Positions 24,901-36,817 of a DNA stretch of 64,000 bases are shown here, piece after piece. The translations under genes and the position numbers were made by a program. The notes under the pieces were generated by a model, which was not told where the DNA came from, searched no databases, and worked only from the letters and a program-made list of their open reading frames with translations. Positions within the stretch are counted from its first letter, which is position 1, and every line of letters starts with the position of its first letter. The stretch is taken from contig NC_089864.1 of the NCBI RefSeq assembly GCF_036373705.1, positions 4,369,001-4,433,000 of the forward strand, written 5' to 3'. This DNA comes from Amia ocellicauda (taxonomy: Eukaryota; Chordata; Actinopteri; Amiiformes; Amiidae).

Positions 24901-26981
24901 AACACAGAAATAATGATCGTTTACACAATTTCCAAGCCAACATTTGATCTGCAACATTTATCACATCATTCACCACCAACACAGCAAGAGCAACACAACC
25001 ATGGACCGCAGGGCATCCGGTCAACTCACAGCGCCCAGGGAGACACGTTGCCATCAGTGTCAGTGCACAATTCACAGGCTGCTACTGGAAAATAATAATA
25101 AAGCTCACATGCTCCATAGTGCTCCTCAAGCTTCCCGTAAACGTGCACCTGTCATTCATTTCACTTACAAATTGGCGACAGCGGCCATATTCACTTCCAG
25201 CCCAGTCTGACTAGACACACATCCACAACACGTTAGCCATTTATGTGAAAAAAACACCTGATGACCTTGGCACTTTCAACCACAATGCCTCAATACTGTT
25301 CCTACCACGAAGTGCTCCGAGATGGAATAAATCAATACATTTGCACTAGTGTAGGCTACATAAACCAACATCATCATTATAATATTATTTCTCAAAAACT
25401 CTAGCTTTTATTTACTATTTGTTAGATAGGTAGGCATGTAGCCTAATTATCGCACCCACGCACACACACATATACACAGGGGCGTTTCTAGACTTGTTTT
25501 AGTATAACTGCTCTGAAATGGTGTCCAGGATGAGGGGGTGGAGCAGAAGGTGTTTTTTTCCGGTGTAGTGGGGGCGGTGTTTTTTTTTTTGTGTAATAGC
25601 CGGGGTTGGGGGTGCTGAAGGTGTTTCTGTTCCTGTGTCAGAGCGGCGGGGGTGTTGCGGACAGTGTTTTGAGGAGTTACTTTTTCATTCTTGGATTCTT
25701 TTATTGAATAATTTTTGGGGGGTGTGGGTTTTCTGGGGGTGAGAGAAAATATAGGTCAGGGTCTAGGGACATACCTCATTGAATTTTTTTTTCCAGCTCC
25801 CTTCCCGAGTTTAATTAAGCTGTAACCAAAGACACCTAATCATGTTTTATAGTGAATCTATACTGTAGCCTAGCCTATAGTGTTAACGATCAAAATTAAT
25901 GTTGAAAAGTGTACATTGGAACAACGAAAACACTATAGAAATGCAATGAGTACAGTTGTTAATGCCAGTATGTATTCAATGCAAAATGTAAACATATAAA
26001 ATATAGAAAACGGTATTTCACTATGGAGATCTTACAGTCGATCGATGCTTGCAAACTCCAAACGACATTATTATCTTTTCCGGTTTTGTGATTAAAATAA
26101 TTCTAGCCTGTCACATTCTCTCTGACCTCTGATTGGTTACGTGGCTTTTGGAGGCAGGTTCTATGACACGCGTAATTTACTTATTGAAGGCGGGACTACA
26201 CACAGTGACAGCACAAGGAGCCCAATCAGGCAATGTGACATGTAATAAAAGAAATATAATGCATATAATTATTAGGCATTGTACTGATCTATATTATAAT
26301 GTGTTGTCATTAATACGTTACTTCTTTCTGTAGTTTTATGTATACAATAATAAGCGATCGCCCCCGCTTCTGCGGTCCATGCACCAAACAATCATAGATG
26401 TTTTAGATGTATTTATGTATTTAACCCTGGCCAGTAGGAAACCAGTCTGCCCAGATCAAACATCTGCGCCCCCGCCTCTCCCCCATGGCATCGCAGGCTG
26501 GCAGGCGGCACAGACGCAGGGCTGCGTGGACACAAGAGCAAATCCCACCACAAGCAAAGACGACATATACATACATACTTTGTAACACATTTCCCTCAAG
26601 CCGCATGGACCCCTGCCCTGGTAAGCCCTTGCATTAAGTATTGCCTGATTATATGACTCAATTGCAATGAGCAACAGTGCGGTACATTATTAGGGAACAT
26701 ACGCTGAACGGTTACATCTTGCTGGCTGTAACCGCACAGGCCCTACTCTGTTTTGTAAGATTGCATATATATATTGGATAAATCGTGCATAAACAAAATA
26801 TGTCGTTTATTTTAATGTAGCTAATACTGCAAACTCTGCGCATTTCTGTGTAAAATAAAACTAACAGCACTGGACGTTTGTGGGTTCAAATCACTTCACT
26901 TAGATTGCTCTAGTAAAATGCCCAGCTGTATAAATGGGTACAAATGTAAGTCGCCCTGGATAAGAGCGTCAGCTAAATGAC

Positions 26982-27018
<37 letters not shown>

Positions 27019-28168
27019 TTACCCTTTTATTTGACCAGTAAAGCAGTTTTACTTTTTGCTTTGTACTTTATCTTTCTTTGTAGGCTACTCAAAATTGATT
27101 TAGTATGAAAGCTTATGTTCTTCTGTTAAGAGGTTAAACTTTTCCGAGTTGAACGAAAAAATTTACATTATTTTTGAGGGAAGCATTAATCAATTTTACT
27201 TTATGTGCATGCGTGTTAAAGCCCACGCAGCAGGTTAAGACTCTCACTCTACAACGTAATAATCCAGACTAGCAATTTAAAATGTTAGGCAAATTCTTAC
27301 TTACAATATCTACATTTCATAAGTGACTTTTTAAAATCAGATTAATTGCATTTGCCACGTAAATTTAGTTAAATTTGGGGTTTAAACCTCTTCGTCTGAT
27401 GGTTTAATTTAATCCGAAATATCAGCAATATCTAAGGACAGCCGTGAGTTTTTGGAGTTGAAATTCGATGCAATTGGTAACATTGTATTCCACAGATAAA
27501 AACCACAGAGAGATGAGGGCTGCCATTAAATCAAAAGTTTGACCCACCTGCTAACTACAGAACTGTACTGAATCGCGGCATCATTTTTATTTAGATGCCA
27601 CTTTATTTTAATCATAAATGTAACCGCTATGATGTACAGGTTTGTAGTTTGCTATTAGTTGGTTGGTCAAAGGTTTGATTTAATCCGCACCGAGGTTCAT
27701 CGTCGTTGGAAATTAGCGCACTAATTTAGTCTAGACTGATGATCAACTATAGATCATCCACAGCTCGTCAGATTCCTTTTGTCGTTGCAATTGACCAAAT
27801 AATTCTGGAATTGACTTCAAATTGAAGGTAGACAAATGCCCTATCTATATAGACTTTAAACCTGCCCACGGTTAAAGTTTAAATTTTAGTTTAATTACAG
27901 AAATTAAATCGATGTATAAAATCTGTCTATTGATGCAGTTTATTGATGCATTTATTTTTAATTAATACATTAACTTTTCAAAAGAACAGAAACAGTGTCA
28001 CTGTAACGTGTCATTGCGAACAGGTGCATTAAGCCTACGCCATATCATGGAAATGAAGTCTACTCTTATTAAATATAATTAAATAATTAGATCAGTAGCC
28101 CTTTGCCGGCAGTCGCAGTACTCACAGAGGAAGAGGAGCAGAGCCGCCCTGCTGTCCAGCCCGTCCAT
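21929..28168 (-). CDS. Single V-domain inhibitory receptor with two ITIMs (NITR-like)
   Basis: Minus-strand exons: 28168-28126 (leader), 24261-23893 (V), 23592-23482 (transmembrane), 23153-23089 and 22060-21929 (cytoplasmic). Phases are 1, 1, 1 and 0, the total is 720 nt, and the product is 239 residues. The leader is MDGLDSRAALLLFL and continues across the splice. The V domain (about 28-135) has C41, W51 and C116 (TDLALYYCAE), then a J-like strand LTFGNRTRL coded in the same exon. Residues 147-171 are hydrophobic (WALLGCVSAGCLLLSG), followed by WSRR. The tail carries two ITIMs, VSYHSL (Y204) and STYSVI (Y229). In such receptors, phosphorylated ITIMs recruit SHP-type phosphatases to inhibit lymphoid cells. 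V with a J-like motif plus ITIMs resembles novel immune-type receptors; assignment to that family is inference. Intron 1 (3.9 kb) carries a minisatellite against the V acceptor, and intron 4 carries a LINE. Confidence 0.85.
22270..23065 (+). mobile_element. L2-like LINE relic in an intron of the ITIM receptor
   Basis: The plus-strand translation shows APNLGVVFDNHMTFKTHIKN, a LDYCNSLF-like block near 22,505, a HITPVL-LHCLPV region near 22,600, and a terminal FRNFLKLTFLKKAF. These are the post-catalytic landmarks of L2/CR1-group reverse transcriptases. It has several stops, is truncated at the 5' end, and is antisense to the receptor. Confidence 0.85.
24264..24664. repeat. 43-bp minisatellite, nine full units plus part
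   Basis: Units begin cagcagcgggacacagagga at 24265, 24308, 24351 and so on to 24652, with a period of exactly 43 bp and no obvious differences between units. Because 43 is not a multiple of three, the plus-strand open frames through it repeat every 43 residues (three units). These open frames are a by-product, not genes. The array abuts the V-exon acceptor of the minus-strand ITIM receptor. Confidence 0.97.
24665..28125. other. Intron 1 of the ITIM receptor
   Basis: AT-rich, with no convincing exon on either strand. A hAT-like end motif (caggggcg) occurs at about 25,478 without a matching partner. It contains a SINE fragment at 26.9 kb. Short open frames at 24,892-25,210 and 26,379-26,674 lack support. 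Confidence 0.5.
26866..27016 (+). repeat. SINE (5' truncated) ending in (AAT)n
   Basis: Contains the B-box region gtgggttcaaatcac, then cccagctgtataaatgggta, then the tail taagtcgccctggataagag, and ends in about 12 AAT repeats (26,982-27,016). Confidence 0.85.
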
Positions 28169-29344
28169 CTCAGCAGACACTGACTGCACTGGAGAGACTG
28201 GGGCTCTAGGGCGGATGAGCAGCTTCCGTACTGGAGGGGGTGGCAGACTGGTGGGTGACACTTGCTGACCATTTCACAGCACAGTCTCCTTTGATGCAGC
28301 GACTTAACCCCCTAACAATACAACCACAGTGAACCACCTGGAGGTCTTTCAGCTCATTGGGTGTTAATTTAACCCTGTGCAAGCCTTACTGTTGAAAGTG
28401 CTGAAGACAAGACAGTACTGTACAGTTATACTTTAAGTATTAAGTACCGATTCCCAGGTATGTTTGTCTATTAATAATTATGATTACACTCTAAAGAAAA
28501 ATAGTCTTTAAAAAATAAAGCAACTATTTGAATGGATCTTTGTAAGGAATTTCAACTTTATGTATTAAGTAAATCATTCTTGGATACTACAAACCCATCA
28601 TTGTCAGACAAGCACTACTAAATTAAAGTTTAACCAACATGACTTATGTTCATCATAGGAATCTTAAGCTGATCCAACTAGCAATGTTTTGTCAGTTCTA
28701 CTCAAAATCTGATGCATACTGTTGACAAACATATTAAGTAAAGAAAAATAAATTCAAGACAATTTAAACTTGTTTATTAGCAAGTGTACACAAACAATTG
28801 TATGCTAACAGTGATAACATGCAGCTAAACTGCTTCAAATTATCAGTCAGATTTTTACACTTTGGTTATATTAACTGGGTTAGTCTTGTTAAGGAGACTT
28901 TTCAGGTACTAAAAAGAGCATTTCTTTTAGAAAAAACTATAAGAAAAAAATACATTCACTTCTGACAATAAGCTCTGTTACTTGGTCATCTGTCAACAAA
29001 ACTCAAATTGCCTTACAAAAGTAATGTTCATTTGGGGCACTTGCTGCATCTTATTCTTCAAAGGGACATGCTCAAATACAAATCCAACAGTAAGATATAG
29101 CCCTCCATTAAAAATGACAAATTATAGCCTTTATCCAGTGCATCCCTCTGTACACCTCCACACACCCCTCCCTCTCCCACAAGCACATACGAACACATTC
29201 AACTCTGTGCTCACACAAACACCACTCACAGCACTCATGCATATGTGTACATTCACTCACACATTCACAGTTGCAGGTATATCACCACTGAAAAATATAT
29301 TTACAAAAACAGTGCACAAATTAACAATGACCTTAAATAATTCT

Positions 29345-29560
29345 ATGAGGAGAGCAGCTTGTGGTTAAGAAACATCACTTTAGGGTTAGCATTCAGCCTG
29401 TCCAACTCCAGACATAACTTCTGAAATTCCTCAAAAGGTATGCTTCAGTTCTTTGGATTGTGGAGATTCAGAGCATATAGCAGGCCCCTCAGCAAGGCAC
29501 AAGCCTGTAGTACATCAAGCCCCTCCAGGTTCTCTGTTCCCGGGATCATGATGGTCTGTA
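29345..29560 (-). pseudogene. Relic of a repeated fish gene (SAMD3-like C-terminus?)
   Basis: On the minus strand, an almost open stretch reads LEGLDVLQACALLRGLLYAL, then NLHNPKN, one in-frame stop, and IPFEEFQKLCLELDRLN and FLNHKLLS. This pattern recalls the C-terminal region of uncharacterised, multi-copy fish proteins often labelled SAMD3-like; that link is from memory and weak. No flanking exons were found, so it is probably a broken copy. Confidence 0.35.
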
Positions 29561-30049
29561 TCAGATGCACTCACAGGCCCATCTTTGGAAACATTGATCT
29601 TCCTGTCCTCTTATGAGTCCTGATCAAAAAAAAAAAATCAAAGACATCCATCAGCGCTCATGTGATATAACATCTTAATTTTAAAACTTAAATAGTATCA
29701 CAACATACAATTAACTTTGATGTCAGTGGACGCCATTAATATGGATGTACTAAACACATTTTGAAAAGGTAAGCCCCGTTTTCCCTCAGGTACACCACCA
29801 AGCAGCGGATGGCAACTTTTCGTCATCTTTCAATCATATTGTGCTGAGAAATGGAGGGGGACGGGACGGTAAGGGACAGGATGACAAAACACTTATTGGC
29901 TTATATCTGCTCCCCTACATCAATGGGTTTCCCCATGATCACACAGGATTTAATCAACCAAATTAAGAATATTACAATGAGAAGGGGATTCTCCACAGTT
30001 CAGATGTTTGTAAGTGAGATAATACAGCAGAGTAGTGATGTTATTATTA

Positions 30050-30175
30050 TTTCTTTCTTAGCAGACGCCCTTCTCCAGGGCAAATTAGACAACATAAAAG
30101 CACTACAAAGTGCAATAATACAATGCAGTTAAAGGCATGATGCAATTTACAAATTCCAATTTACATAAGTGTATA
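30050..30175 (-). repeat. LINE (L2-like) 3' end, inverted
   Basis: The reverse-oriented tail (gcagacgcccttctccaggg) is followed by aaagtgcaataatacaatgc, the same 3' UTR seen at 41,870 on the plus strand. It also explains the end of the open frame at 29,851-30,132. Confidence 0.65.
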
Positions 30176-30239
30176 GGAGATATACAGTAAACAATATATA
30201 AGGTATTGCATCCTAGATTGTAAAATCTGATACGTGCAG

Positions 30240-30377
30240 AGGCAGCACTGTGGAGTAGAGGTTAGGGCTCTGGAAGGATGTGGGTTCAAATGGCAGGTGG
30301 TGCAATGCTGTTGTGCCCTTGCTGTATAAATGGGTACAAATGTAAGTCGCCTTGGATAAATGACAAATAATGTATTA
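30240..30377 (+). repeat. tRNA-derived SINE
   Basis: It has a tRNA-like head (ggcagcactgtggagtag, gttagggctctgg), a B box (gtgggttcaaatgg), then ctgtataaatgggtacaaat and the tail gtaagtcgccttggataaat. Part of the middle is deleted relative to the copy at 32,017. Confidence 0.85.
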
Positions 30378-32016
30378 TAAGTCACAGTTAAGAGCTAAAG
30401 TAAAGGGGGGAGCATAGAGGAAATCAAAATGCAATACGATTGCAATACGTTATATAGGTGCAATTTTACAGGAGAATAAATGACAACTACAATTACAAGC
30501 AGTCTGAAAAGAGTATGTAAGTTTTGAGTAATCGCTACATACAAAGATACATAACTGTGGATTCCTGAATATTTGTTTTGAAATCAGTTTTCAAAGGGTT
30601 TACTTAATTACCCAATGTCACTGGCTCCTACAGATTAAATGGTATGTAACAAATTCGTTCATACAGGTGAACTAAACTTGGAATATATTATTATTAAACG
30701 ACACAAGTCTCACAATCAAGCTTACTTGACATTATTCAATGGTTTATCAGACTTCCAACTACTTAGGCTAACCAGTGCAATATCGGCAACAATCTACAAT
30801 GTCTGCTAAACTAACAAAATACAGTAAGAAAACAAATCATTCAAACAGCAAAAACTTATCCGCGATTAATAATAAGACAACGATTTTAGACATTACAAAA
30901 ATAAAATATTACATTATTATTTAAAACGCGCGGAGATCGCATGAGAGGTTTTGTGAAGGCAAATTACTAATCAAACTGACGTTAGCTGGCTGCATTTTTA
31001 CATTTTCCTTTCTCGCACAAAATAAACTGACACACATAAGCGTTGGGTCAACAAACTTAGCGACATTGAGAGGAAATGGACTTTCAATAATAACATAGGA
31101 CCAGCGTTTTGGGCCAATACAATCCACCGTAAATACGTCTTACTAGTCGGAAAAACTCAATCGTAATAGAAAATAAAACAATCGTGAAGCAACTTACTGT
31201 AAATATTTGTGAATTTCTATTACGAAGACAGCTTGCCGACATCCCCCCCCCCTAGCACAGTGTAACAATGCGCATGCGTAGTTCATGTCCCGTTTAACTC
31301 AATATTTGTTTTTTGAATGTTTGGAAATATACACGTTTAAATTACACACAAACATGCGCTCAGGTTATATTTTCAGTATAATGTCAGCTGAACTTGTGTT
31401 ATAGAGTTGGTAACTCATAATATTGAGGTAAATACAACAAATTATATTATATCGAATACAATATTTTTACAATAAAGTAATTATTACTATCAGGCTGAAT
31501 CATTTCAGTGAATCAGTGTATAAAGAAATATTCTTGATGATTTTAATTCATTGTGCGCATAGGTTATGTTTTTCTCTTCATTTTTTTTTTCCACTGAGCC
31601 ACTTGGGGTAATTTTCTCTGTAAATCCCTCCCGCAGGCAGGTAGTGCTGCACAGCGACATGAGAAAGAAGCTACTGGAAGTACAACCGTGTGTGATAACT
31701 ACAGTGACAGTGTAGTATGATGTAATTATTTTACATAATTAGCTTACATAATTACCCAGCGTGATCTACAGTGCGAAATACAGCTTACAACCTACATTGT
31801 ACTGTATAACTAGACATTACACTTTAGTTCTAATAAGAGTGCAATTAAAAATCAACCTTTTACCATAATATTGTATTTATTTTCCAGATAATTATAATAA
31901 TGGACAATAGAATTTCGCTTATTTTTATGATTTATTGTTGCGAACTGTCTCAGAGAATTTCCTATCTGACTTTAAACGTCGAAATTAGACTGAATTGATT
32001 GTTTGATTGTTCGATA

Positions 32017-32190
32017 GGCAGCACTGTGGAGTAGTGGTTAGGGCTCTGGACTCATAACAGGTTGTGGGTTCAAATCCCTTGAGCAAAGGTACTTCACTTA
32101 GATTGCTCCAGCAAAATGCCCAGCTGTATAAATGGGTACAAATGTATGTCGTCCTGGATAAGAGCGTCTGCTAAATGACAAATAATGTAA
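32017..32190 (+). repeat. tRNA-derived SINE, best copy
   Basis: Near full length. The A-box region is gtggagtagtggttaggg and the B box gtgggttcaaatccc, giving an internal RNA polymerase III promoter. The body is ttagattgctccagcaaaat and the 3' tail (tcctggataagagcgtctgc) is shared with the local L2-like LINEs, which presumably supplied the reverse transcriptase. Confidence 0.92.
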
Positions 32191-35100
32191 TGATTGAATC
32201 GGGACATTACCTGTCGGTGGGCGATTGCATACATGTTCATGCCTGTGCATTAAAAACTGCACGCACACACAGATCAAAGCAGGAGAAGCTACTTGTACAA
32301 AGTCTATCTGGTGTACAACAAGACAAACAAAAGCCACAGCATACATCCTGCCTGCTGACATCATCTGAAGAGACGTTAGCTGTTCTTATTCAAAAATTAT
32401 ATTTTTTAATCTATAAAAAGGTACACTATAATGGGCCCAAAATGAGCCTGAAATGGAAGTTCAGATGGACAATCTAAACGCAAACAGAAGAGCATCAGGA
32501 ACCTCGGCAGATTAACATTAAATTTCCTATATATGTATTGTTAATTTAATCAAACCAATTTTTTGATTAACAGCATTTACAATATTTTACTACTTTTCCA
32601 TCTCTCCATTACTTAAATGTATTATTCACCCCATTTAGCACGAGTTGTTTTGGAACCTTAATTTCGTGTAATATAAAATAGTTAAAAGGCTCTAACTTGG
32701 GAAATGATTAGTTCAATTAAGTAAAAACTCGTGTATGCAGACACGCACAGTAGAAATCACAGCGCAGACATACACCAGACCCAGTATGTATAGCTTTTGT
32801 ATCTTATTTTAAGCACCCAATCACTTCTCAGGAAATGCGTGTCAATCATTTTGAAAAACGAAGAGGAGGGAGCAAATGTCTGGGTGGTTGGTTAATATCG
32901 AAGAGTTGGCGCTGGTGTTAGTAAATAAATAGAATCTTGGTAAATGAATTGCGAGTAGTTTGCAGGTCGTTGATCAGGAGATTAAACTGCTATTAAAGTA
33001 GCATGCTACATTCACAATCACACGGGTTCATGGAATTAGGATGATCTTGAAGTTAGCTGTAAGCAATTGACAGGATTTAATGTAATGTGATATGTAACAT
33101 CCCTTGTGAAGAGTAGTGTACTAAAAGTATATTGGGTCACAATAGTACAGAAATAATACAGGCTTACTTAAGGCCGGGTTAAGCCGAGGTCCCCCACCCC
33201 CAGCCCGACACGCCAACACACAGTGTGCGCACATCTCTGCATCCGCCGCACAACAGAAAAATGCGATCTGCAAGAGCTCCAGTCACATCCTACTCCATAA
33301 CACAGGAGATACATTTTTACACGTCACCAATGAGCCCTTTTCCCGGTGAAGATAGAGGGTTAAATGAATTGAAATTTGATACCAAAACCATGCGTGTACG
33401 GTACATTCATTATTTAGGAAGTTATCCCCAATTAACACTCGGATAATTATATTTTTTTCTTCCATTGACTTACCATTGAACTATGAAAAGAAAACAAAAA
33501 CTTCGAAAACATAAATCATACATTGATTGAAAACATTTTAAAAAGCTCATATCGCCATTAAAATTATAATGTAATGAAACTTTCAGTACAATCAGATTAA
33601 ACATCCTAAAACGATTGAGCCAGTAACCGTTTTGGTACATTCGAATTAATTTATTTGTATATTTAATTTATATGAATTTACTTATTAATGAATTGAAACT
33701 TCACGTAAACATTGACAGCATGACAGAAAAAAAAGTAAGAAATCACACAAATTCCGTAAAAAGCAACAGAGCCCGTTTTCTATGATTGCCCTCTGCGCAT
33801 GCGCAAGTAGCAAACTAACTGCTGGAGAAAATTGCAGGCGCTGATTGCATAGTGTTGTCATACCTACATAAAACACATGACAATTACAGAGATATACAGG
33901 CAACAACAGTTTCACTGCAATTATAGTAGTCAGCACCACTAACAGTGAGACATCATGCAACACATGGCATAGACAGCTAGACTAGTTGCTGTTCCAGTAG
34001 CAGTCGGCTACTAAGGCATAGTCTTACATTCAACAACATAACCCACAAGACTACAGATAGTTAAACAATAAAAACAACGACAATTCAAAAGCATGAATAA
34101 CAATACCTGACTCGCCGATGTATCATGTTAGAGGGGCTTTTTCCTGCTTTTCTTGTTCTTATGACACCTACCCCTACAAGGGTTGACTGGGGAGTGGGAC
34201 GGAGGCTCATATCTTTAGGGATTGCCCCTCCGCCTGCAGGGTCTGGCTCCTGTTTTCTCCGTTCCTCCACAGGTTTGCCGTTCCTGTGCGGGCGACTGCC
34301 CAGGCGATCTTATATGGTCCGGCCAGGGGAATAACATCTCCCACCCTCAGGTGCTGGTGGCGTGTCGTCTGCGCAGTGAAACAGGCCCTGTGGGAGGGAC
34401 GGAACATCTGTCTAAGCAGGAGCTGGAGCCGATTGTCGTCGCGTTTTTTTTTTTTATGCACATGTTTTAGTTATGTTTGAATTTTATCACTTTAAGATTT
34501 TAAAATTTTTAAGTGATTTTAGCAATGGATTTTATTTTATTTTTAATCATAAGTATTAAAAAAATGAAATGTTTTTATTTTGAAAATGTAAAATACGTTT
34601 AAACCAATAAAACAGTATGTTCTTGTTCTTCCGATTGACTCTTTTCAAAGTTTGTTAATTTTTATGTATTTTTCAACAATTAATCTGTTTTGATTTGCTT
34701 TTGTTGTTGAAGTTTACGTTTTTGAGCTCCACTGTGATGTTTTTCCATAGATTGCTTATTTAACATATTGAAAGTCAGTGGGAAGGCACACACTTCAGAT
34801 CAACAATGCATGTTGACTACTACGGAAAAGCATAAACGACAACAAATACACATACACAAACAAAAACAAATAAATTCTGTCACATTCACGTTTTTTCCAT
34901 TGTCAATCGTGCTCTCTGGGGGCCCCTGGTGGCCGGGCCTTGGTCTGCAGGTAAATGTTTTTTCTGTTGGTACTTGTAGGGCAAGTTGGGGTTTTATTCG
35001 TTGTCAATTGTGTAGATTAACCTGGTTTATATTAGCTAAATTTGATTTAAAATAACGTGTAAATCTCTATTGGTAGGGCAAGCCAAGATTGTTGCTAATT

Positions 35101-35635
35101 TACATTGGCTAACAATTCCGACCTATACCCAAGGTAAATGGTTTCCTTGGATATCTTCAGAGTTCATTTGATTATTTTTACTTTTTGATTTGCGACAAAC
35201 AGTGTTTTACTTATTTTAATACGTCTTTTAATTTTTTTAAAAGTTCTGGGATTCAATACTGTAAATTCAGAATTGACCGGAGACTGGATGTATTTCTGCC
35301 CCGAGCCCACTCCTGTAGAATAGTGAATTTAATCTTTTTTCAATTGTTGTGACCTGTTTATCCTTAACTCGCTCCCTGGGACAGCCCTTAAGACGGACAC
35401 CACAGCCCTGGTATTTAAGCACATTCCTATAGGAATCCGAAAAGCATTGGTTATTTTAAATAACAAAATGTGACAAACTAATATAGCTATATAGGCCTAC
35501 AGCTCACATGATAATCCTGTAATTTCAACAAATATCTGTTTATTTAGGGTTTTCGCTCTAGGTTCATCCAACATCTATTGGTTGCATTTTGCGGATTAAA
35601 TTGATGTTTAATCCATATGGGCTCAAATTAGCGCC
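32191..35635. other. Stretch without a recognised gene
   Basis: AT-rich. At 33,794-33,805 there is a palindromic TGCGCATGCGCA (NRF1-type site), which could mark a promoter, but no gene model follows on either strand. A less AT-rich patch at 34,120-34,445 has overlapping short open frames on both strands, none recognisable. Confidence 0.4.
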
Positions 35636-36170
35636 ATGAGTATCGCATTCAAAACAAAAAAATATTGTAAACAAAACAAAAAAACGAGAAATAATTGATG
35701 TTGAGATCAAAAATAAAAAAATCGAAATGTATAAATTGTAAACCAATTTTTTTTTATCAACAGCAAAAAAGAGAGCAAAACTCGCCTGCAGTCCCTGTCT
35801 TTGCTTGCGATGCTGTGATCTTTGCTTTTGCGCCAGTTTATTTGCTTTCGAATTATTTTTTCGTTACGAGTTTTGTCTGTTTTTGCCGTGAGGGCGGGAT
35901 TTACAGGGAGGCGCGGATCCTGGGTCTCCATTGGTCCAGCAGGTGTGAGTGACGGTTCTTCCTGACCCAATCAGTGAGCAGGTGGGCTCAGGGTCTGCAG
36001 GCGAGTTTTGCTCTCGATTTAACATGTTTTGCTTTCAAGTCATTGTTTTTTTTTTTTTTTTTGCTTTCGATACATTTTTTTGTTTTCAATTCTATACATT
36101 TTGCTTTCGATCTTTTTATTTTTGATCTCAACATCCATTTTGTTTTGTTTTTGTTTTGCATGCGGTAAAT
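35636..36170. mobile_element. MITE-like element with long inverted repeats
   Basis: The left arm (about 35,640-35,745; key block gatgttgagatcaaaaataa) and right arm (about 36,060-36,168; tttttgatctcaacatcc) are reverse complements over roughly 100 bases with gaps. The outer ends read cgcattcaaaac and gttttgcatgcg. The interior has no transposase, so it is a non-autonomous DNA transposon of unassigned family. Confidence 0.75.
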
Positions 36171-36799
36171 CCAGGCTCTCTACCAGGTTCGAGCACAGCA
36201 GGGTGCGGTGGTCTCTCTGCGGGAAGGATCCCCGACGCGTCTGCGCAGTCCAGCCTCCTGTTTAATACTACCTGCGACGAGCATCTCTTCCAGAGGTGAC
36301 GATTTTATTTTAAATAAAAGTCCAATTAGTCCCATTTGTGGATTTGACTCCATTTGACCCATCATACTTCTCCCACCTGAAATCATGCCTTTTCAACAAA
36401 CACGCAGTGTGACCAAGCAAGAATGTGCCGTCCTGTGTGGCTGGCAAAAAGCAATGGCTCCTCTGATTTGGGATCTAATCTAACATACTTAATTTATGTC
36501 TTTAAATCTAGAATGACTGAAGCATTGGTTTCGGTTTCATTTTTAATGTCGTTTATTTATTTATTCATTTTGGGAAGGGGGGGTGTCTGTGTGACGTAAC
36601 TCGCCTAAAATAAATACATGTTAATATATTCGAATCCATAATAACAAAAACGTCAAACAAATGATGAACGGTTTGTGACGTTAGTGGGAGGAAAACTGAG
36701 CTGTCTCACACTGCGAAGCCAAGTTGAATATTTCTTATAGCCTGAGGAAATAAGATAACATGCCTGGAGGTGGAACAACCTCCTGTCCAGCAGACGATT

Positions 36800-36811
36800 A
36801 GTTTCGGTTCA
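36800..36811 (-). promoter_or_regulatory. ISRE-like site, tandem gene 1
   Basis: AGTTTCGGTTCA on the plus strand; the reverse complement TGAACCGAAACT fits the GAAnnGAAACT core bound by IRF/STAT-IRF9. It ends six bases before the ATG. Equivalent sites precede tandem genes 2 and 3. Confidence 0.5.
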
Positions 36812-36817
36812 GAGAGG

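Noticed and set aside
25470-25600. hAT-like end motif (caggggcg)
   Set aside because: No inverted partner or 8-bp target duplication was found nearby.
34085-34470. Overlapping frames on both strands in a less AT-rich patch
   Set aside because: Translations show no recognisable domain; no exon boundaries or element ends could be defined.
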